Below are positions 6,350-11,456 of a DNA stretch of 11,456 nt, in pieces. The position numbers and the translations under genes were made by a program. The stretch is taken from positions 1 to 11,456 of the forward strand of contig BNVG01000065.1 in assembly GCA_025997935.1 (NCBI GenBank). Reading direction: 5' to 3'. How positions within the stretch are numbered: the first letter of the stretch is position 1; each line of letters begins with the position of its first letter. The notes beneath the pieces were generated by a model. That model was not told where the DNA came from and did not search any database. It was given only the letters and a program-made list of their open reading frames with translations. The stretch is from Synergistales bacterium. Lineage in GTDB: Bacteria; Synergistota; Synergistia; Synergistales; Aminobacteriaceae.

Positions 6350-8650
6350 ATGCCTAATTTGGTTAGTTCCGCTGATTTGGATTATATGCTCAATCAGAAC
6401 GACGCGCAAACTGAAATGATGATTGCGGGTATGATGTCGCTTATCAGTGATACCGACGCTAAAACTGACGCTATGGAAAAACAGCCTTGGTACAAACGTG
6501 TTATTTTTACTGTGTTCGGTAAAAACAAAGCCACAAAAGAAGAAATAAAAAGGAATTACGACAAACTTAGCGCATATACGGCAGAAGCTCTATCGAAGCT
6601 ATACGAGCGCAATAAAGTATCCGAGCGTATAATCGTCAATCTTGGCGCGCAAATAAACGGAGTTTATGCTTCACATCTCATGTTGCAACAGTCGCATAAT
6701 GAATTAAAGCAAATGCTTGGGGCATTCGTGACTAAATTGAACGCGAAGATAGAAAGCATTGATAAATTCAATATGCTCTTTCAAGAGATTACGCTCGGCG
6801 AATATGGCAATGAATTTAGTCCTGTGCATATATACAGAATCATGTCGCAATTTGATTTGCACATTTTGAAAGATGAACGCAAACTGAGCAATATAAAAAA
6901 AGTCATGCAAAAAGAATGCTTATTCCCCACCGAACCTGTGCAAATAGGTAATTATCTGAATTATATAGCGGATATGGAAGATGAACACCTCGGCGTCGTT
7001 TACCTCGAAGTGCAGGGGCATCTTTCTTCAAAAGTGGGTCAACTCACAGTCGGGGTTATTCAGAACTGGAATTATCTTCCGAGAACGGATAAGGCATTGA
7101 GCAGCAAGGGTAAAGTTATTCAAAATGTGCTTGTTGCGTATGATATAGACTCCTCGGCTGAAATTTCGTTTGAAGATGTGTACGATGAAATGATTGAAAA
7201 CAAACAGGCTCGACCATTAGCGTTACCTGTTCAAGTTGAAAGTGAAAGTACGGAAGAACTGCTTGAGCAAGGAAAAGAATATTTGAATACAGAAGATTAT
7301 GAAAAAGCCTTTGATTGCTATTTGAAAGCCGCAGAGCAAGGTCATGCCGAGGCGCAATGTGAGCTTGGATGGTTTTATTTTGGGTATTATGATTGTAAAA
7401 GAAGCGGTGTTTGCGAAGACAAAGGTAAAGCAGTTTTTTGGTTTAAGAAAGCCGCAGAGCAAGATGATGCCCGTGCACAATGGGCGTTAGGTGATCGTTA
7501 CTATTATGGAGAAGGTGTGCAAGAAGACGACGAAATGGCTGTATTTTGGTTTAGAAAAGCTGCGGAACAAGGTAACCACGGAGGCCAGCGAAGACTTGGC
7601 GTATGTTACTTTTGGGGACAAGGTGTTGAACAAAATTATGAGACAGCAGTGCATTGGTTTAAGGAAGCTGCGGAGCAAGGAAATAGCAAAGCACAAAGAT
7701 GGTTAGGCCATTGTTACTATTATGGAGAAGGTGTGCAAGAAGACGACGAAATGGCTGTATTTTGGTTTAGAAAAGCTGCGGAACAAGGTAATTCTGAAGG
7801 CCAAAGCGAACTTGGCGAATGCTATTATCGTGGTGATGGAGTTGAACAAAATTATGAGACAGCAGTACATTGGTTTAAGGAAGCTGCGGAGCAAGGAAAT
7901 AGCAAAGCACAGTGGTGGCTTGGGCTATGCTATGAGAATGGTAATGGAGTTGTAGAAAATAAGGAAACCGCAGTGCTTTGGTATACAAAATCTGCTGAAA
8001 ACGACGATGCAAAAGGACAATGTGAACTTGGTCGTTGTTACTATTTTGGCATTGGCATTACCGAAGACAACGAAGAAGCTGTGCTTTGGTTTGAAAAATC
8101 TGCAGAACAAGGATCCTCAAGGGCTCAATATTTCCTTGCGGGTTGCTATTACAGAGGTCACGGATTAAAAGTCGATAAACAAAAAGCCCTTGATCTGTAC
8201 TCCGAAGCTGCCGCGCAAGGAGATGAGGATGCAATAGTAGCACTTAAGGAATTCTTCAATGGAGATGATGCCACTAAGAATGAAACAGTAGCAGATTTAA
8301 CCGAAACACAACAAGCAAAATGCCATGGAATTATACATACAGCTTCAGCCGCTGCGGGAGCCGCCGCTGCCGGATTGGCTCAAATACCCTTATCGGACAC
8401 TGCGGTAATTACCCCTATTCAAATTACAATGATAGTTTCTCTTGGGAGTGTATTTGACATTAGTCTTGCCGAAAGCGCTGCAAAAAGCCTAATAGCAGGA
8501 TTAGGTGCGTCTTATGCTGGAAGGGCAGTATCTCAGGTTTTGTTTGGGTGGATTCCGGGGCTCGGAAATATGCTCAACGCTACTACGGCGGCAGGCATTA
8601 CCGAAGCGTTAGGGTGGGCAGCTGTAGAACATTTCAAAGAACAAAGATAG
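6350..8650 (+). CDS. Sel1-repeat protein with C-terminal DUF697-like domain
   Basis: 766-residue multidomain protein. Residues 1-300 are an unrecognised, mostly helical N-terminal region with a basic-aromatic patch WYKRVIFTVFGKNK (47-60). A TPR-like cap (302-332) leads into eight Sel1 repeats (about 333-624), each near 36 residues with the pattern AQxxLGxCYYxGxGV...AVxWFxKAAEQG, followed by a partial ninth. Such solenoids bind proteins. Residues 656-766 form a hydrophobic domain (GLAQIPLSDTAVITPIQ, then WIPGLGNMLNATTAAGITEA) that aligns by eye with the C-terminal domain of the GTPase at 1637-2749. AGGAGA nine bases before the ATG overlaps the stop of the preceding gene. The likely role is a scaffold or regulator that reaches the same membrane site as the GTPase; this is inference. 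Repeats 2-5 show a recent internal duplication. Confidence 0.8.
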   Translation: MPNLVSSADLDYMLNQNDAQTEMMIAGMMSLISDTDAKTDAMEKQPWYKRVIFTVFGKNKATKEEIKRNYDKLSAYTAEALSKLYERNKVSERIIVNLGAQINGVYASHLMLQQSHNELKQMLGAFVTKLNAKIESIDKFNMLFQEITLGEYGNEFSPVHIYRIMSQFDLHILKDERKLSNIKKVMQKECLFPTEPVQIGNYLNYIADMEDEHLGVVYLEVQGHLSSKVGQLTVGVIQNWNYLPRTDKALSSKGKVIQNVLVAYDIDSSAEISFEDVYDEMIENKQARPLALPVQVESESTEELLEQGKEYLNTEDYEKAFDCYLKAAEQGHAEAQCELGWFYFGYYDCKRSGVCEDKGKAVFWFKKAAEQDDARAQWALGDRYYYGEGVQEDDEMAVFWFRKAAEQGNHGGQRRLGVCYFWGQGVEQNYETAVHWFKEAAEQGNSKAQRWLGHCYYYGEGVQEDDEMAVFWFRKAAEQGNSEGQSELGECYYRGDGVEQNYETAVHWFKEAAEQGNSKAQWWLGLCYENGNGVVENKETAVLWYTKSAENDDAKGQCELGRCYYFGIGITEDNEEAVLWFEKSAEQGSSRAQYFLAGCYYRGHGLKVDKQKALDLYSEAAAQGDEDAIVALKEFFNGDDATKNETVADLTETQQAKCHGIIHTASAAAGAAAAGLAQIPLSDTAVITPIQITMIVSLGSVFDISLAESAAKSLIAGLGASYAGRAVSQVLFGWIPGLGNMLNATTAAGITEALGWAAVEHFKEQR
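7497..7928 (+). repeat. 216-base direct tandem duplication inside the Sel1 gene
   Basis: Two adjacent 216-base units each encode a pair of Sel1 repeats (72 residues). A 79-base block is identical between 7497-7575 and 7713-7791. A second block of 71 bases, 7625-7695 versus 7841-7911, differs at one position. Divergent stretches lie between the blocks. The DNA-level identity goes beyond what the protein motif needs, so the duplication or a gene-conversion event is recent. Confidence 0.9.
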
Positions 8651-8662
8651 GTAACGTGAGAG

Positions 8663-8768
8663 ATTGCAAACAGAAGAACACTTGAAAGTTAATTTAATAC
8701 TTAAAAAACCCTGCGTCACAGAGCGACCTGCCGAGCAGACGATGAAAGACCGGTATATTCATATAATG
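8663..8768 (+). pseudogene. Decayed fragment of a YhcG/DUF1016 nuclease gene
   Basis: This relic matches the middle of the YhcG copy at 10144-11161. AEQTMKD followed by RYI is encoded at 8730-8759, where the other copy has AEKTMKD and, once its frameshift is corrected, YIF. Restoring one base near 8729 gives SDLAEQTMKD, the family's usual sequence just before the nuclease domain. Upstream, bases from about 8663 still align with the segment before the conserved SDL (ALTQKTSNFHSRLP in the other copy). Nothing of the nuclease domain or the N-terminus remains. It sits 12 bases after the Sel1 gene stop and marks an old deletion or recombination junction. The fragment is too short to be functional. 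Confidence 0.7.
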
Positions 8769-8842
8769 TGAAACTCTGTTAATTACGCATTATACGGCAG
8801 TTGTTCATTTGCCTACTTAAACAGGTGACAGGAGGAGCAAAA

Positions 8843-9868
8843 ATGTCAATATACGAAGATATACAAGAGAGATTAACAACGATTTCAAAACATCCATTGG
8901 CTGTTTATCAAAAGAACTGCTACTACTCTGATTTCTTACGATTGATTGACGTTATAATTTCTGAGAAGATAACAAAAAAAATGAGGGCGCAAATCTTTAA
9001 TAAGTTACTATTGTCAAGCAATAAGCCTTTCGACCTCTCTAAATATCTTCAAGGAGTGTCAGAAATAGTTATCTGCCATTATTTCAATACTCAAAATTAT
9101 GTTACAGAGCTCGAAAAGAAAGTTAATCTTTTCAGCAATAATAAAGATGTCGATTTAAGCGTCCTTTATAATAACATTTGGTTTAATTTTGAAGTGAAGT
9201 GTCCAGAGTTACAAACTGTGGAAAATTCAGACTTGATAATAAATCAGGGTTTTCGAACCGCAGATAAAGATGCTTTCCGAACCAAAGTTACCCCTGTTAT
9301 AGAATCAATTGCAAATGCTAATGGGTGTTTTAGCAATTTTCAAACTGCTAAAATTAACGATAATAAGGTATGCGATTATTTGAAAAGTTGTCAGGAAAAA
9401 TTTGATTACGGGAGTAGCATCAATATACTTGTGTTGTCTATCCCGATTTCTGAGTTTACTGATTATTGGAATTATCTGTGCAACCCTTGGAGCGGTATAT
9501 TGTACCCTGACGCCAGTCAACGCATAATTGCCCCGAAAGAACTTGATAAAACTGATGTTGTTTGGATAACTACTTTTGTTGATAAACACATTGTAATCAA
9601 AGAAAATCACAATGCGTGGTCAATTTCGGATGCGCTAAACATCCTTAATCTGAATCCATTTAGCAAAAAAATATCCGAAGATGATAGCGACTCTGAGAAA
9701 GGCTTAAAAGCACTACTTGACATAATACCCAATGAAACAGAGAGGTTTGATGTTTATGTTGCGGAATATTACGACAAACTGAAGAACGGTGAACTAAACA
9801 AGGATTCATACGGACTTATGATTCCAACCTATTTAGATGAGTATCACAAGGAAACATACAATCCCTAA
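8843..9868 (+). CDS. Predicted PD-(D/E)XK nuclease, stand-alone
   Basis: 341-residue protein of unnamed family. The N-terminal third has the order expected for a PD-(D/E)XK (restriction-endonuclease-like) fold: Glu74 in a helix (GVSEIVICHYF), Asp102/Asp104 in KDVDLSV, and FEVK with Glu117 and Lys119, completing D...ExK. Residues about 125-260 are mixed alpha/beta, with a strand-like NILVLSIPI (210-218), and the rest is acidic and helical. No membrane segment or signal peptide is visible. The ATG at 8843 is preferred over an in-frame TTG at 8801 because GGAGGAG (8831-8837) precedes it by five bases. The gene is AT-richer than the GTPase operon, suggesting a separate origin. It appears to stand alone between two YhcG remnants; a restriction or defence role is inference. 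Confidence 0.62.
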   Translation: MSIYEDIQERLTTISKHPLAVYQKNCYYSDFLRLIDVIISEKITKKMRAQIFNKLLLSSNKPFDLSKYLQGVSEIVICHYFNTQNYVTELEKKVNLFSNNKDVDLSVLYNNIWFNFEVKCPELQTVENSDLIINQGFRTADKDAFRTKVTPVIESIANANGCFSNFQTAKINDNKVCDYLKSCQEKFDYGSSINILVLSIPISEFTDYWNYLCNPWSGILYPDASQRIIAPKELDKTDVVWITTFVDKHIVIKENHNAWSISDALNILNLNPFSKKISEDDSDSEKGLKALLDIIPNETERFDVYVAEYYDKLKNGELNKDSYGLMIPTYLDEYHKETYNP

Positions 9869-10084
9869 TCAAGGTACATTCTGAATCTTAATACAGTTTA
9901 AGGCTCGTACTTTTATAACTTCCGTATTTTTGATATTTTAGCCATTGATATATATCGGTTTTATTAACGATAATACGTAGGTTATTTTGCGATAAGCCTT
10001 TAAGGGAAGAGTTGCACTATGCTCATAAACACCACCGAATATCTTACCCCAATATTCGTCAGCAAAAAATGCAAACCCTTGATA

Positions 10085-10147
10085 TGACTTAAACTTCATT
10101 GATTTAATGCAATGAAGTACCACCAGTAATTCCAAGGCTTTAAGTCA
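10085..10147. repeat. Nested perfect inverted repeats (9 + 9 bases)
   Basis: An outer pair TGACTTAAA (10085-10093) / TTTAAGTCA (10139-10147) encloses an inner pair ACTTCATTG (10093-10101) / CAATGAAGT (10110-10118) with an eight-base loop. Both pairs are perfect; 20 bases separate the inner right arm from the outer right arm. The structure lies directly at the left edge of the decayed YhcG gene. The remaining bases of 9869-10143 hold no convincing gene. It could be a structured RNA, a protein-binding site, or the end of a small mobile element; it lacks the T-run of a terminator. Confidence 0.75.
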
Positions 10148-11161
10148 CACCTGACGAATGTGGGCTCACCGTCGTGACCGACATCAAGTCGCGTATAAAA
10201 GCGGCGCAGCATCGCGTTCTGCTCGCCGCCAACGGAGAGTTGTTCGCGCTGTATCGGAGCATTGGGAACGCGATAAACAGGCACAGTATTTGATGCAACA
10301 AGTTCGTCGAAAATCTCGCCCGAGACATCAAGTTCGACTTCCCCGACGCAAAAGATTACTCGATTCGCAACTTGAAGTATATGGCGAAGTTTGCGCGGAC
10401 TTTCCCCGAAGCCGAAATTGTGCAGACGCTGTCTGCACAATTGATGTGGTCGCACCTGACGACGTTGCTTGACAAGATTAAAGACCGCGAGCAACTGCTG
10501 TGGTATGCGGAGCGCAACAGCGAAAATGGTTGGACGGTCGATATGCTCAAAGAACAAATCGACAATCAGCTTTATGCGCGGCAAGCATTGACACAGAAGA
10601 CAAGCAACTTTCATTCACGGCTCCCGATACCGCAGGGCGACCTCGCAGAAAAGACGATGAAAGACCCCGTATATATTCGATTTCATACAGTACCGCGAGG
10701 AAATGATTGAGCGCGAGATAGAGTCCGAACTTGTTAAGAACATCACGAAACTTCTACTCGAACTCGGTACAGGATTCGCGTTTGTTGGCAATCAGTATCA
10801 TATCTTAGTTAAGAACGAGGATTTTTATATCGACTTGCTGTTTTATCATTTGAAATTGTGTTGTTATGTTGTTATAGAGCTCAAGCGTGGCGACTTCAAG
10901 CCGGAGTATGCGGGCAAACTGAATTTTTACGTTTCCGCCATTGACGATTTACTCAAAACCGACCGAGATGAGCCGACTATCGGCTTGCTTCTCTGCAAGG
11001 ACAAGCGCGGAATGATTGCCGAGTATTCGCTCCGCGATATTGAGAAGCCAATTGGTATTAGCGAGTATAATTTGTTCAAGACGCTTCCGCGAGAATATGA
11101 GAATATTCTACCCACAGTGGAGGATATTGAAAAACGTATCGGTGATATTCCCGATTTATGA
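10144..11161 (+). pseudogene. yhcG: YhcG/DUF1016-family PD-(D/E)XK nuclease, broken by a stop and a frameshift
   Basis: Nearly complete YhcG/DUF1016 gene in pieces. The N-terminal domain is readable from 10174 (DIKSRIKAAQ, then NGELFALYRSIG). It then meets an in-frame TGA at 10291-10293, where the family normally has a Gly-Trp-Gly, and continues in the same frame (NLKYMAKFARTFPEAEIVQ). At the CCCC run 10665-10668 an extra base shifts the frame; deleting it joins MKDP to YIFDF and the intact C-terminal domain. That domain (from 10703) has FAFVGNQYH, FYIDLLF and the nuclease IELK, giving Asp44, Glu59 and Lys61 counted from the ATG at 10703. The ATG at 10703 has no well-spaced ribosome binding site, so separate translation is doubtful. 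The usual first residues of the family are missing or unclear. The stop is 15 bases from the convergent WYL gene. Confidence 0.87.
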
Positions 11162-11176
11162 AATGAAACACCGTTT

Positions 11177-11456
11177 TCAAGCCCTATTCATCTTCCTACT
11201 CTTCACCTCTGTCACAAAATCCCCCTGACTCCGCAGCCACATATCAATCCCTTTGCCGAACACCTCAGCCGTGACCGTAACTGTCCCGTCATCCGACTTG
11301 TCTATAATCTCGGCGGTGGGCAGTCTATCCAAAACCGCCTCTATTGAGGCGCCCTTGTACTTAAACGTCACCTTTTGAAGCTCGCCGGGATACATAAACT
11401 GAACCCGCTTGCGAAACTCCCCGTCGCTGAACTTTTTGTGATACGGGATATGAAAC
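11177..11456 (-). CDS. WYL-domain transcriptional regulator, C-terminal part (starts beyond the right edge)
   Basis: The last 92 codons of a minus-strand gene are visible. They match the C-terminal extension of WYL-domain regulators: FRKRVQF and GELQKVTFKYKG, then AVLDRLPTAEII, DDGTVTVTAEV and the characteristic GIDMWLRSQGDFVTEV ending. The DNA-binding winged helix and the WYL motif itself lie outside the window. Such proteins bind nucleic-acid-like ligands and often regulate defence loci, which would suit this neighbourhood, but its targets cannot be told here. It converges with the broken YhcG gene, and no terminator is apparent in the 15-base gap. Confidence 0.8.
   Translation of the reverse strand, partial: FHIPYHKKFSDGEFRKRVQFMYPGELQKVTFKYKGASIEAVLDRLPTAEIIDKSDDGTVTVTAEVFGKGIDMWLRSQGDFVTEVKSRKMNRA

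Noticed and set aside
10291..10293. TGA read as Trp (an alternative genetic code)
   Set aside because: DinJ and YafQ both end at TGA exactly at their expected C-termini, so TGA is a stop here. The YhcG copy also has a separate frameshift, which fits decay.
10096..10614. 172-codon minus-strand open frame across the YhcG region
   Set aside because: It is the antisense shadow of clear YhcG coding sequence on the plus strand and has no recognisable domain.

Overview
The window looks like an accessory region of a bacterial chromosome. Strong GGAGG-type ribosome binding sites, a short-form Ppx/GppA protein, a WYL regulator, a DinJ-YafQ pair and a group II intron suggest a Bacillota (Clostridia-like) genome of moderate GC. 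This is inference from style; no gene in the window fixes the taxonomy. TGA acts as a normal stop: YafQ ends exactly at its canonical C-terminus on TGA.

Layout. Bases 1-172 are the 5' end of a minus-strand group II intron that runs off the left edge. It lies just downstream of a minus-strand ppx/gppA-type phosphatase gene (258-1166) that has its own promoter. After a roughly 400-base non-coding gap with a good plus-strand promoter, a three-gene operon runs from 1637 to 4297: two different P-loop GTPases and a small CxxC/CxxC protein. The first GTPase carries a C-terminal hydrophobic domain resembling DUF697; the second ends in a helical region with one membrane segment. A DinJ-YafQ toxin-antitoxin pair follows (4415-4989).

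A second operon (5179-8650) has its own promoter. It encodes a membrane protein with a D...QxK motif like that of PD-(D/E)XK nucleases, and a 766-residue protein with eight Sel1 repeats. The Sel1 protein ends in the same type of hydrophobic domain as the first GTPase, which suggests that the two operons act at the same membrane or belong to one functional system.

From 8651 the region is a patchwork: a decayed fragment of a YhcG/DUF1016 nuclease gene, an intact gene for a predicted PD-(D/E)XK nuclease (8843-9868), a nested inverted repeat, and a second, longer YhcG/DUF1016 copy broken by an in-frame TGA and a one-base frameshift (10144-11161). The window closes with the C-terminal end of a convergent, minus-strand WYL-domain regulator.

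Taken together this reads as a defence or conflict island. The best candidates for an undescribed system are the GTPase operon and the membrane/Sel1 operon, linked by their shared C-terminal domain. That functional reading is inference; the domain and motif matches are visible in the sequence.
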